Origin: Oceanidesulfovibrio marinus
GTDB lineage: Bacteria > Desulfobacterota > Desulfovibrionia > Desulfovibrionales > Desulfovibrionaceae
Direction: 5' to 3'
Length of the DNA: 64,000 bases
Assembly (NCBI RefSeq): GCF_013085545.1
Contig: NZ_CP039543.1
Span: 1,178,001-1,242,000 of the forward strand
Positions 46,166 through 54,716 of this stretch are shown here, one piece after another. A program made the translations under genes and the position numbers. The notes beneath the pieces are model-generated. The model ran no database searches, was not told the origin of the DNA, and worked only from the letters and a program-made list of their open reading frames with translations. Within the stretch, counting starts at the first letter, position 1; every line of letters begins with the position of its first letter.

Positions 46166-46687
46166 CTAAAACGGAACGTCGTCCATGCCGCTGGCCTCGG
46201 ACGGGAAGGCCGGTCCCATGTCCTCGTCCGGGTAGTCCGGCGGTCCCTGCTCGCGGGGGCCCTGCTGGCGTCCCTGCTGGCCTTGCTGCTGCCGCTGCTG
46301 CGGACGGCCACCCTGCTGCGGGCGCTGGCCCTGAAAATCGCCCTCGCCGTCGCGCTGGCTGTCCAGGAACTGGACGTTGAAGGCCTTGATCTCGGTGGTG
46401 TAGCGGTCCTGGCCCTGCTGGTCCTGCCACTTGCGGGTCTGCAGGCTGCCCTCCACGTAGGCCAGGCGGCCCTTGCGCAGATAGTTGGCCACGGTCTCGG
46501 CCTGGCGGCCCCAGACCACGACCCGGTGCCACTCGGTCTGGTCCACCTTGTTGCCGTCGCGATCCTTGTAGGACTCGTCGGTGGCAAGGGTGAGGTTGCA
46601 GACAGGTGAGCCGCCCTGGGTGTAACGAAGCTCGGGATCACGCCCCAAGCGCCCGATAATCATAACTTTATTCAGGCTTCCGGCCAT
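46166..46687 (-). CDS. ssb: Single-stranded DNA-binding protein
   Basis: A 173-residue SSB. The OB-fold ([19 protein letters not shown] to about residue 110) has the usual [12 protein letters not shown] block. A Gln/Gly/Arg-rich disordered linker (about 118-152) leads to the acidic C-terminal tip MDDVPF that recruits repair and replication proteins. GGAGG precedes the ATG at 46687. Confidence 0.97.
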   Translation of the reverse strand: MAGSLNKVMIIGRLGRDPELRYTQGGSPVCNLTLATDESYKDRDGNKVDQTEWHRVVVWGRQAETVANYLRKGRLAYVEGSLQTRKWQDQQGQDRYTTEIKAFNVQFLDSQRDGEGDFQGQRPQQGGRPQQRQQQGQQGRQQGPREQGPPDYPDEDMGPAFPSEASGMDDVPF

Positions 46688-46760
46688 GCGTTGCCTCCAT
46701 AAAATATCGTTTGATGCGAGCTCCCAGACTGACACGGGAGGACGCACCGGTCAATTCGAA

Positions 46761-47123
46761 TCAATCTTCAGCCTTGGGCGCCATCTTCTCCAGCTTGGCC
46801 AGAGCATCCTCGATCTCGTAGGAAAGCGTGTCGGCGGTGTGCGGGTCCCAGTCCGAGAGCGCGCGCTCCAGCTTGGACTTGCGGTCCTGCGCCGTGGCCA
46901 GGACAGGCTCCATGTCAGCCACAAGCTCCTTGGACCAGTCGCCGAAGCGGGCCTGGTCGGCCAGGGCGTCCACCATCTCCAGCAGGCCGATCGTGGGCTC
47001 GGGGCCCGGAGCGCCGGAGCCTCGCGCAGGCCACGCCAGGGCCGTGAGGCGCGGATAACGCTCCTCCACGTCCTCGGGCCGGTAGGTGTAGGCGCTCACG
47101 CGAATCTGCAGAATCTTGCCCAT
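46761..47123 (-). CDS. Conserved hypothetical protein
   Basis: A 120-residue cytosolic protein starting MGKILQIRVSAYTYRPEDV, with a strong ribosome site (AGGAGG) before the ATG. It is rich in acidic residues and helices in its second half (DALAKLEKMAPKAED end). No family recognised. It lies between the biotinyl-domain gene (157 bases upstream) and ssb, on the same strand, and may be the last gene of the acc run. Confidence 0.7.
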   Translation of the reverse strand: MGKILQIRVSAYTYRPEDVEERYPRLTALAWPARGSGAPGPEPTIGLLEMVDALADQARFGDWSKELVADMEPVLATAQDRKSKLERALSDWDPHTADTLSYEIEDALAKLEKMAPKAED

Positions 47124-47280
47124 CCGGCACCTCCTCGCTTCTGACCTGCCGCCGCAGGCTGTTGTCCTGGCCGCACTATATGCGGCGGTCTGGTTCCCGG
47201 ACGACTCATGGCCCGGCGCGGTATGCCGAACGCCGGACGACGACTGCCCGGTCCACGCGCAGACGCGGCCGCAGGCGGTG

Positions 47281-47931
47281 CTACTGCCGCTCCACCCACT
47301 CGGTCTGCACGCGCACCACCACGTCCTCGATCTGCGAGAGCTGGTCCGGCGGGCAGACGCCGATGAGCGGCGCGCCCATGTCCACGTTCTCGTTGGGCTG
47401 GAAGTACACAGCATAGATGACCCCTTCCGGTCCCTCGTAGAACACCGGGGACTCCCGCTTCATGCGCGACATAATGAGCAGCTCCATGCCGGGCCGCACC
47501 GTGATGGAGCTGGCGCCCGAGGACTTGACCTTCTGGTCGATGTCCGGCGTGAAGTAGTACTTGGCGCGCTCCGGCGCGGGGAAGAGGTACAAGGTTTGTT
47601 TGAGGATGATGGAGATGACCTCGTCCTTGGAGAGATAGTGGCGCAGCGTGGCTATCTGCTGGCCGGCCTCCACGAACTGCCCTCCCAGCTCCTTGTTCAG
47701 CGAGACGACCTCGCCGGACTCGGTGGCGTTGATGGGCTTCTTGTTGCGCTCGCGCTCGATGTGGGCGAGCACGGTGCCGGGCTTCTCCTTGTAGGTTCCC
47801 GTAACGCCGGCAACGGTATCGCCAGGCTTCAGTTCCGGGAATGTAAGCACGCCGGTATGCGGCGTGTAGACATTCTGTTCCTCGTACGGGGAGGCTTTGA
47901 GCTCTTCGAGGAGCTTCGTGATGTCGAGCAC
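47281..47931 (-). CDS. Biotinyl/lipoyl-domain protein of acetyl-CoA carboxylase (BCCP-like)
   Basis: A 216-residue protein following the carboxyltransferase by 15 bases. Two biotinyl-like beta-hairpin regions are visible: an N-terminal one around VYTPHTGVLTFPELKPGDTV and KPINATESGEVVSLNKELG, and a C-terminal one around residues 145-195. The classical biotin site EAMKM is absent; the nearest equivalent is SRMKRESP near residue 155, with one lysine in the right context. It is probably the carrier for this ACC, but whether that lysine is biotinylated is uncertain. Confidence 0.7.
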   Translation of the reverse strand: MLDITKLLEELKASPYEEQNVYTPHTGVLTFPELKPGDTVAGVTGTYKEKPGTVLAHIERERNKKPINATESGEVVSLNKELGGQFVEAGQQIATLRHYLSKDEVISIILKQTLYLFPAPERAKYYFTPDIDQKVKSSGASSITVRPGMELLIMSRMKRESPVFYEGPEGVIYAVYFQPNENVDMGAPLIGVCPPDQLSQIEDVVVRVQTEWVERQ

Positions 47932-47946
47932 TCGATCCTCCCGTGC

Positions 47947-50214
47947 TTAACGGTAGTAGAGGTTGCGGCCGCCCATGGTGAGCAGGGCCTGTTGGAGATT
48001 GCCGCGCACCTCGCGGCGGTCCCAGATGCCTTGGATGTGCCCGCGGGACAGGGCCCGGTACGCCTTGTGGTAGTCCGGGGGAATGTCCATGCCCGTGGTC
48101 TCCTTGATGACGCCCGGACCGGCAAAGCCGATGTTGGCCGAACGGATGGAGAACTGGTACGGCGAGCAGCCCAGAAACGACGCCACAGGGCCGGCGTAGG
48201 AGTTCGTGTCGTAGAGCACGAGGTAGAGCCCGCCGGCGTCGATGTAGCGGCGTATGGCCATGGTGCAGCGCGGCATCTGGATGACGCCGTTGACGCCTTC
48301 CTGGATGCGGATGCCGGCCGTGCCGTGCACATAGGCCAGGAAGGGAAAGTGCTTCTTGCGGGCGCGTTCGGCCGCACGATAGAACTTCTCGCCCTCGGCC
48401 GCGCCCACGGAGCCGCCGCGGAAGTCGGCTGTAAGCATGGCCACGATGAGCTGGATGCCGTCGATGCGGGCCTCGAAGGTCTTGCAGGCGCTTTTCAGAC
48501 CGGTCTTCTTCTTGGCCTGCTCCAGCTTCTGGGCAAATCCTTCGTAGTCCAGCGGGTTCTGCGACTCGATCTCTTCATTGAACTCATAGATCGAGTTGGC
48601 ATCGAAGACGTTGTAAAGATACCAGTGGTACTCCATGCGGAAGTGGTGGCCGCAGTAGCTGCACACGCCGGCGAAGTCGCCGTACAGGTCCGGCGCCCAG
48701 AGATCCAGGCAGCCGTGGGTGGCGGCGTTGGGGCAGCTTATGGCGCGGTCCTCGCGGGCTTTGGGGCTCACGTACTTCCAGGCGCCGCTCTGCGAGCCGT
48801 TCTCCTCTTCCCAATAGGAAAGCTGGGTGAGCTGCTGCTCCTTTTCCGGCGGCAGCGCCTTGGGCTTGGAGAGCACGTTCCTGAGCTTGTTCACCGGCGT
48901 CAGCACCCGGTCCCACACGTACGAAACTTCCGCGCCGACCTCTTCCACGGTGCGCCGCACTTTTTTGGAGTGCTTGCGGAACATGTCGTACTTGAAGAAG
49001 GAGTACACGGACCAGAGCATCTCGTACGCCGAGGAGTGCGCCCGTTTCCACGTGGGCCGCGGATCGAGGAAGGCCTTGCGGCTCATGTTGCCGAAGCGCT
49101 TGTAGCGGCGGACCAGCAGGTCCTCGCGCGCATTGGCCGACAGGCCCCAGCGTACGTACAGGCTCTCGGCGTCGGTGCGTGTGGTCTGCATGCGCTTGCG
49201 CCGACGCAGGGCCCAGGCGCGGAAGAGCTTGATGCCGCGGACCTTGAGCACGACTTCGTCCGTGGCGCTGATGACCTCCTGCCGCAGCAGCTTGAAGAAG
49301 TCGTAGTGCTCGGGACGCGCGCCCAACGGAGGCTCGGGCACGATGCGGTCGATGTAGCCCATGCGCTTGTTGTCTTCGGCAGTGATCTTCAGATTCCTGG
49401 CCGCGTTCTCGATGAACTCCACGGGAGCGCGCTGGCCCTGGCGGATGCCGGACTCGATGGCCGCGGCGCCCTCGGGCGAAATGACCGAGTAATAGCCGTG
49501 GGAGAGCATCAGCCTTTTGTCGGCCAGGCCGATGGCCTCCGCGCCGCCGGAGCCGCCCTCAGAGAAGACAGCGATGACGGGCACCTTGAGCGAGGCCATC
49601 TCGTAGAGGTTCTTGGCGATCTGCTGCGCCGCGCCGGGGTAGTCCTCGATGGGATAGGAGCCGGGCGTGAAGACGTAGGTGTGGATCGGAATGTTCTCGG
49701 TCTCGGCGACCTTCATGTAGTGCAGCGCCTTGGCGTTGCCCCAGGGCTTGACCGATCCGCCGTTGCGGAACTCCTGGCCGTGGCCCTTTTCCTGGCCGAT
49801 GACCATGACAGGCTGGTGCTGCACGCGGCCGCGCATGCGCCGGGTGATGTAGGCCCGGGCGATGAGCATGGAGGGGTCGATGGAGTACTCGTCCTGACCG
49901 CCGATCTCGGTGTAGTTGTCGTAGACGTTTTCCAGGATGTCCTTGAGACAGATGCGCTGGGGATGGCGGACGATGCGCACCTTGTCCATGGGGGTGAGCT
50001 CGCGTTCGAGCCTGTTCTCCTGGAAGGTAAAGAGGTCTTCGAGGGACGCGAGCTCGCGCACCTTGTCCGGGAACGCCAGGGTAGGCTCGCGCTTCAGGAA
50101 CTCGTCGAGCTTGGTCTTGAGGAGCTCGATATGCTCGTTGGTCCTGTTCCCGAAGATATCCTGGATGTATCTGAGTCGCTCGCCGAGGAGCTGGAGTTTC
50201 TTATCGGTATCCAT
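47947..50214 (-). CDS. Acetyl-CoA carboxylase carboxyltransferase, alpha-beta fusion
   Basis: A 755-residue fusion of the AccA-type domain (about residues 1-330, with RGRVQHQPVMVIGQEKG and VFSEGGSGGAEAIGLADK) and the AccD-type domain (about 460-755, with RGGSVGAAEGEKFYRAAE and GYxxG-like oxyanion region). In front of the AccD part a zinc-ribbon-like set C-x6-HGC...C-SYC appears with unusual spacing. In most bacteria these are two proteins. Upstream by 25 bases is accC, and 15 bases downstream is the biotinyl gene, so the whole enzyme is encoded together. Transferring CO2 from biotin to acetyl-CoA is the expected reaction. Confidence 0.88.
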   Translation of the reverse strand: MDTDKKLQLLGERLRYIQDIFGNRTNEHIELLKTKLDEFLKREPTLAFPDKVRELASLEDLFTFQENRLERELTPMDKVRIVRHPQRICLKDILENVYDNYTEIGGQDEYSIDPSMLIARAYITRRMRGRVQHQPVMVIGQEKGHGQEFRNGGSVKPWGNAKALHYMKVAETENIPIHTYVFTPGSYPIEDYPGAAQQIAKNLYEMASLKVPVIAVFSEGGSGGAEAIGLADKRLMLSHGYYSVISPEGAAAIESGIRQGQRAPVEFIENAARNLKITAEDNKRMGYIDRIVPEPPLGARPEHYDFFKLLRQEVISATDEVVLKVRGIKLFRAWALRRRKRMQTTRTDAESLYVRWGLSANAREDLLVRRYKRFGNMSRKAFLDPRPTWKRAHSSAYEMLWSVYSFFKYDMFRKHSKKVRRTVEEVGAEVSYVWDRVLTPVNKLRNVLSKPKALPPEKEQQLTQLSYWEEENGSQSGAWKYVSPKAREDRAISCPNAATHGCLDLWAPDLYGDFAGVCSYCGHHFRMEYHWYLYNVFDANSIYEFNEEIESQNPLDYEGFAQKLEQAKKKTGLKSACKTFEARIDGIQLIVAMLTADFRGGSVGAAEGEKFYRAAERARKKHFPFLAYVHGTAGIRIQEGVNGVIQMPRCTMAIRRYIDAGGLYLVLYDTNSYAGPVASFLGCSPYQFSIRSANIGFAGPGVIKETTGMDIPPDYHKAYRALSRGHIQGIWDRREVRGNLQQALLTMGGRNLYYR

Positions 50215-50239
50215 GGTGAATCGTATTGGTACGGAAGCG

Positions 50240-51658
50240 CTAGAATTCCAGCAGCTCGTCCGTTTTTTCCTTGAGGAAGGCGAGGTTGGATTTCAGGGGC
50301 CGGCCTTGCGCGTCCTTGCCTTCGAGGACGAATGCGTCGATGAGCTGCTTGCCGCGGGCCTTGGCCTGTTCGAGATCCTTGCCCCAGACAATGGCCAGCG
50401 CCAGGTTGGGGTCGTACTCCGTGGGGATCTCGTAGGGGTCGTCCGTGGGGACCTGGGTGTAGACCTGGAGCCAGTCGTGCTCGGGCCAGCCGTACTTCTC
50501 GATGCGGCCGATCCACGGCGCGAACTTGTTGGCCGGGTCCTCGGCGATGATCCGGTACTCGATGCCCACGCCCTCGAATGTGATGTCGGACTGAGTATAG
50601 CCCATCTCGTCGCCCAGACCCAGACGAATCTGCTCGGCAATGAGGTCCACGTTCGGGTCGCCCTTGATCCGGGAGATCATGGCGGAAACGCCGTTCTCCA
50701 CCTGGATGCGGGTGTTGACCTCCATGAGGAAGGGCTTGCCCACGGGAGTGACGATCCACTCCCACGTGCCCACAGAGTCGTAACCCACCTTGGAAGCCAT
50801 CTTCAGGGAGTGGTCCACGATGTCGTTGAGCACCTTGTTGCCGTTGAAGCGGTAGGAGATGGAGTCCGGCGCGAACCCGGGGGCGACCTCCACGCGCTTC
50901 TGCCGGCCCGTGGACTGGATGGTGCAGTTGCGGGTGCCGAAGTGGACCGGCGGCTCGCCGGTTCTGCTGGCCAGCACCTGCACTTCGAGGTGGTTGAACT
51001 CGTGGACGCGTTGCTCGATGAGCACGCCCTCGTCGTTGAACTGCCGCATAGCGTAGTTGCGGATGCGTCGGTACACAGAGCGGAACATGTCCGGGTCGTG
51101 CACCTCTTCGATGCCCATGCCGCCGCCTCCGGCCGAGGCCTTGACCAGGACCAGGGGCTTGTCGATGCCCTGCTCGGCCTGGAAGGCGAAGAGGCTTTCG
51201 GCGATCTCCTCGGCTTCAAGCTCATCGTAGATGGGCTTGTCCGAGCCTGGGACCGTGGGCACCTCCAGGGTGCGCGCCAGGCGCTTCGTATTGATCTTGT
51301 CTCCCAGGTCGCGGATGACGCGCCAGGACGGTCCGATGAATATGAGCTTGCGGTTGCGCTCCGTCACCCGGCGGGCGAATCGGAAGTCCTCTGCAAAGAA
51401 ACCGTAGCCGGGATGCACTGCGGTCGCGCCGCTGGCGTCGGCCACAGCCATGATCTCGTTGGCGTCGTGGTAGGAGGCCACCCGGTAGAGGCTCTTTTCG
51501 CCGCCCTTCTCGCGCGCAAGGCGCACGTGGCCGGACTGTGCATCCGCCTCGGTGTACAGGGCCACGAAATCGTGTCCGAGCTTCATGCAGGCGCGCATGA
51601 TGCGCACCGCTATCTCGCCCCGGTTGGCCACCAGGACCTTATGTCGTGAAACACTCAC
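50240..51658 (-). CDS. accC: Biotin carboxylase subunit, divergent (ATP-grasp)
   Basis: A 472-residue ATP-grasp enzyme. The opening VLVANRGEIAVRIMRACMKLG and VHPGYGFFAED are those of biotin carboxylases, and the ATP-binding glycine loop is KASAGGGGMG rather than the usual GGGRGM. The active-site EMNTRIQVEH appears as LMEVNTRIQVENG, with Asn in place of the His. These changes and the fused partner point to a divergent clade of ACC. The start follows the PilZ gene by 25 bases. Confidence 0.88.
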   Translation of the reverse strand: MSVSRHKVLVANRGEIAVRIMRACMKLGHDFVALYTEADAQSGHVRLAREKGGEKSLYRVASYHDANEIMAVADASGATAVHPGYGFFAEDFRFARRVTERNRKLIFIGPSWRVIRDLGDKINTKRLARTLEVPTVPGSDKPIYDELEAEEIAESLFAFQAEQGIDKPLVLVKASAGGGGMGIEEVHDPDMFRSVYRRIRNYAMRQFNDEGVLIEQRVHEFNHLEVQVLASRTGEPPVHFGTRNCTIQSTGRQKRVEVAPGFAPDSISYRFNGNKVLNDIVDHSLKMASKVGYDSVGTWEWIVTPVGKPFLMEVNTRIQVENGVSAMISRIKGDPNVDLIAEQIRLGLGDEMGYTQSDITFEGVGIEYRIIAEDPANKFAPWIGRIEKYGWPEHDWLQVYTQVPTDDPYEIPTEYDPNLALAIVWGKDLEQAKARGKQLIDAFVLEGKDAQGRPLKSNLAFLKEKTDELLEF

Positions 51659-51683
51659 AAATCGTATCCTTACAAGAATTGGG

Positions 51684-52079
51684 TCAGTCGTTGTCGGGAT
51701 CCTGGCTGGATTCCCGAGCGCGCTTCTGATTGATCATCCGCTTCTGCGTCTCGAGAACGAGCTTGTCCAGCCTGGCTTCGTTGCGCGGGTCGAGCTCCTC
51801 GAAGCTCACGCCCACCTGCCCGTCTGGCAGTAAACGCTGCACCTTGGCGTACAATCCGGAAACATAGGACTGGTCCTCCATGAACACTTCGCATTCAAAG
51901 ACCTCGCCCCACTGAAAGCTGCCCTCGGACGCCATAATGCACATGCCGACGGCGCTCAGGTCCCGTGCTGGATAGCTCTCCTCGCGTTCGGGGATATACA
52001 CCCGAAGCCCGTGCACATTCACGCGATATGCGCGACGCTTGTTGTCGCGATCCGGAACGTTGAATTTAAACTTGTCCAC
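51684..52079 (-). CDS. PilZ-domain protein
   Basis: A 131-residue single PilZ domain. The c-di-GMP signatures are present as an N-terminal KRRAYRV (RxxxR) and DLSAVGM (DxSxxG), followed by the expected beta strands, and a charged C-terminal tail. It sits between motB (39 bases) and accC (25 bases) on the same strand, so it is probably co-transcribed with the stator genes and may modulate the flagellar motor. Confidence 0.88.
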   Translation of the reverse strand: MDKFKFNVPDRDNKRRAYRVNVHGLRVYIPEREESYPARDLSAVGMCIMASEGSFQWGEVFECEVFMEDQSYVSGLYAKVQRLLPDGQVGVSFEELDPRNEARLDKLVLETQKRMINQKRARESSQDPDND

Positions 52080-52118
52080 GCGGACCTCTGCCGGGAAATA
52101 GAGCCGTCACGTCCGGCG

Positions 52119-52859
52119 TCAAGGGTTACCCACCCGTTTTTCGAGCACAAACTCCACCCGCCGGTTCTTGGCGCGGTTGTCCGGCGAGGTGTTGGGATAG
52201 ATCGGGTCCATGTCCGCCAGACCGGTCGCCGTCATCCTGCTTGCTTCCACGCCGTCCTCCAGCAAAAGGCGCAGCACATTGACCGCGCGCATTGCGGAGA
52301 GCTCCCAGTTGTCCTTGAATCGGCTGTCCTCCGGGGGCGGCGTGTTATCGGTAAATCCGCGGATGTCGATATGCTGATCGTTCCGCTGGATGAACAAATC
52401 CTTGAGCTGCGACAGCACCTTGCGGCCTTCGGGCGTAATCTCGGCCTTTCCCGGAGCAAAAAGCACCCCGGAGGGCAGGCGCAGGGTAATGACGCCTTCG
52501 TCGAAGACCGCTCCGATGACGCCTTCGAGCCCCTTGCGGTTCATGAAGGTGCGCATCTCGGTGTAGACCTTGCGCTGGTCGGCCAAAAGCTGGCGCTGGA
52601 GCAGCACGGACTCCATGATCGCGCCCTCTTCCTGCTCCACCCGCATGTGGGTGGCGGTCATGCCTTCCCTGCCCAAGGCCTGGCGCACCGCAGTAAATGA
52701 GTCGGTGAAGCGCGTCAAGTCTATTGTGGACATGGAGTACAGCAGCACGAAGAACACGAGCAGGAGCATGCACACGTCGGCGAAGGTGACGATCCACTCA
52801 TCTGGCCCGTCATTGTCTTCGTCGATCCCCACTCCTACCGGGAATTCATTGTCTGCCAC
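52119..52859 (-). CDS. motB: Flagellar motor stator protein MotB
   Basis: A 246-residue protein with a short cytosolic N-terminus, one transmembrane helix carrying the stator aspartate region (WIVTFADVCMLLLVFFVLL, about residues 23-41), and an OmpA/MotB peptidoglycan-binding domain (about 110-240, with IDIRGFTDNTPP and NWELSAMRAVNVLRLLL). It overlaps the 3' end of motA by 14 bases. Confidence 0.95.
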   Translation of the reverse strand: MADNEFPVGVGIDEDNDGPDEWIVTFADVCMLLLVFFVLLYSMSTIDLTRFTDSFTAVRQALGREGMTATHMRVEQEEGAIMESVLLQRQLLADQRKVYTEMRTFMNRKGLEGVIGAVFDEGVITLRLPSGVLFAPGKAEITPEGRKVLSQLKDLFIQRNDQHIDIRGFTDNTPPPEDSRFKDNWELSAMRAVNVLRLLLEDGVEASRMTATGLADMDPIYPNTSPDNRAKNRRVEFVLEKRVGNP

Positions 52860-53607
52860 CGGAACGACGCTCCTTGGGTGAAATGAACGAGGACAACTTC
52901 TCGTAGACCAGGCGCGGGTTGTTATTTTCCAGAATCGACTTCGCGCCCTCGAAGATGATGTTCAGCTGCACCTCTTCCTGCAAGGTCCTGGCCTTGAGCT
53001 TGCCCGCGATGGGAATGAACAGCAGGTTGGCCATGAGCGCGCCGTAGAACGTTGTCAGGATGGCCACGGCCATGGCCGGCCCAATGGACTTTGGATCATC
53101 GAGCTGGGAGAGCATCTGCACCAAGCCGATGAGCGTTCCGATCATTCCAAAGGCCGGCGCGTACATGCCCAGGCGCTTGAACACGGCGATGGACACGTTG
53201 TGGCGCCGCTTCATGGTCGCGATCTCGATCATCACCGTGTCGCGGATGAGCATGGGGTCGGCGTTGTCGGCGATGAGCTGGCACGCCTTCTTGAGCAGCG
53301 CGTTCTCGGTCTTGATCTTCTCCAGGGCCACCAGGCCTTCCCGGCGGCTGATCTCGGCGATGCGCACCATGGTCGAGACCACTTCCTGCGGCTTGACCTT
53401 TTTAATTCCAAAGGCGCGTGCGCCGCCGCCGAACGCCTGGAGCACTTCTTCCAGGGGAAATGTCACACAGGTAGCCGCGAACGTTCCGCCGATGACGATC
53501 ATCAAGCCTGGAATGTTCACGAATATGGAGATGGACCCACCGAGGAAGATGGCGCCGAGCACCAGTGCGAATCCTACGATGATTCCAAATAGCGTTGCAA
53601 TATCCAT
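52846..53607 (-). CDS. motA: Flagellar motor stator protein MotA
   Basis: A 253-residue stator channel protein with four hydrophobic helices (about 1-25, 31-50, 147-167, 180-200). The conserved YAPAFGMIGTLIGLVQML and the cytosolic region with RRHNV are standard MotA. It is the first gene of the run motA-motB-PilZ-accC-accAD-biotinyl. Its start lies just ahead of the divergent purine nucleoside phosphorylase. Confidence 0.96.
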   Translation of the reverse strand: MDIATLFGIIVGFALVLGAIFLGGSISIFVNIPGLMIVIGGTFAATCVTFPLEEVLQAFGGGARAFGIKKVKPQEVVSTMVRIAEISRREGLVALEKIKTENALLKKACQLIADNADPMLIRDTVMIEIATMKRRHNVSIAVFKRLGMYAPAFGMIGTLIGLVQMLSQLDDPKSIGPAMAVAILTTFYGALMANLLFIPIAGKLKARTLQEEVQLNIIFEGAKSILENNNPRLVYEKLSSFISPKERRSGGRQ

Positions 53608-53759
53608 TGTCCGTGCCTAAGCTTGCTCCGCCTGCTGCGGAGGAGTTATGCCGAAGCCCGGGTATGTCCGCAGCTTCAACGACCTGTGCATCCTCTTCAA
53701 GTCCTTCCCAAAATCGCCCACTGCGATGGGAAGAACCTTTAACTTCCGGGGTGGATTGT

Positions 53760-54614
53760 ATGCAAAAACCTGAAAAAGTCCAGGAAGCCGTAGAGGTTAT
53801 TCGCGCCATGCCCCAGGTGCGCCAAATGCCGCGCCTGGGTCTTGTTCTCGGCACGGGTCTGGGCGGAGCAGCCTCTGCTCTGAAAACAGATTATTCCGTG
53901 CCATATGAGGACATTGCAGGCTTCCCTACCTCCACCGTGCATAGCCATTCCGGCCGTCTTGCCTTCGGCTCCCTGGCCGGCGTGCCCGTTGCCGCGCTCA
54001 TGGGCCGCTTCCATCTGTACGAAGGGTATACCCCCGAAGAGGTCGCCTTCGGCGTGCGCGTCCTGGCCGGCCTCGGCATCCACACCCTGGTGGTCACCAA
54101 CGCGGCCGGAGCCCTGAACCCGCTATTCGACGCCGGCTCCCTGATGGCGGTTACCGACCACATCAACCTGACCGGGACAAGCCCCCTGACCGGCCCGAAC
54201 CACGACGCCTGGGGGCCGCGCTTTCCGGATATGAGCCGCGCCTACGATCCGTTCCTGGTCCAGGCCGCCATGGACGCCGCCATGCGCATAGGCATCCGTC
54301 TGGAAAAAGGCGTCTACATTGGCGTTCGCGGTCCGCAGCTGGAAACGCCGGCCGAGACGCGCATGCTGCGCGCCCTGGGCGCGGACGCCGTGGGCATGTC
54401 CACGGTGATGGAGGTGCTGGCGGCCCGGCACATGGGCCTGCGGGTGCTGACAATCTCGTCCCTGACCAACAAAAACCTGCCCGACTGCATGGCCGAGACC
54501 AGCCTGGAGCAGGTCGTCGCCGCGGCGGAAGCATCCTCCCAAAATCTGGGCAGGCTGCTCGCGGAGCTGGCGCCGGCCCTGGACACCCCGAGTCGCGGCA
54601 ACGATGCTGCTTAG
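53760..54614 (+). CDS. Purine nucleoside phosphorylase
   Basis: A 284-residue trimeric-type PNP, cleaving purine nucleosides with phosphate. LVLGTGLGGAASAL near residue 28, the HSHSGRLAFG phosphate region, MGRFHLYEGY and VTNAAGALNP are the PNP_UDP_1 class II signature motifs. Unusually long open sequence extends upstream of the ATG at 53760, where GTGG/TGTATG provides the only reasonable start. It faces motA across about 150 bases. Confidence 0.9.
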   Translation: MQKPEKVQEAVEVIRAMPQVRQMPRLGLVLGTGLGGAASALKTDYSVPYEDIAGFPTSTVHSHSGRLAFGSLAGVPVAALMGRFHLYEGYTPEEVAFGVRVLAGLGIHTLVVTNAAGALNPLFDAGSLMAVTDHINLTGTSPLTGPNHDAWGPRFPDMSRAYDPFLVQAAMDAAMRIGIRLEKGVYIGVRGPQLETPAETRMLRALGADAVGMSTVMEVLAARHMGLRVLTISSLTNKNLPDCMAETSLEQVVAAAEASSQNLGRLLAELAPALDTPSRGNDAA

Positions 54615-54716
54615 CACATTTTAACCTCGACCCCAAACTCCCAGCGCAAACAATTTGCTATTGTCTTAAATGCTTGCATACGCGCATCCTAACCTTTCTT
54701 AAGGTTGTGCCATGCG

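Noticed and set aside
47116-50274. Open frame of over 1000 codons on the plus strand opposite the acetyl-CoA carboxylase genes
   Set aside because: It is a shadow of GC-rich coding DNA: no ribosome site or recognisable domain, and the opposite strand encodes clear ACC subunits.
54691-54706. AACCTT-TCTT-AAGGTT hairpin after the PNP gene as a terminator
   Set aside because: Six weak base pairs without a T-run; too little for a confident terminator.
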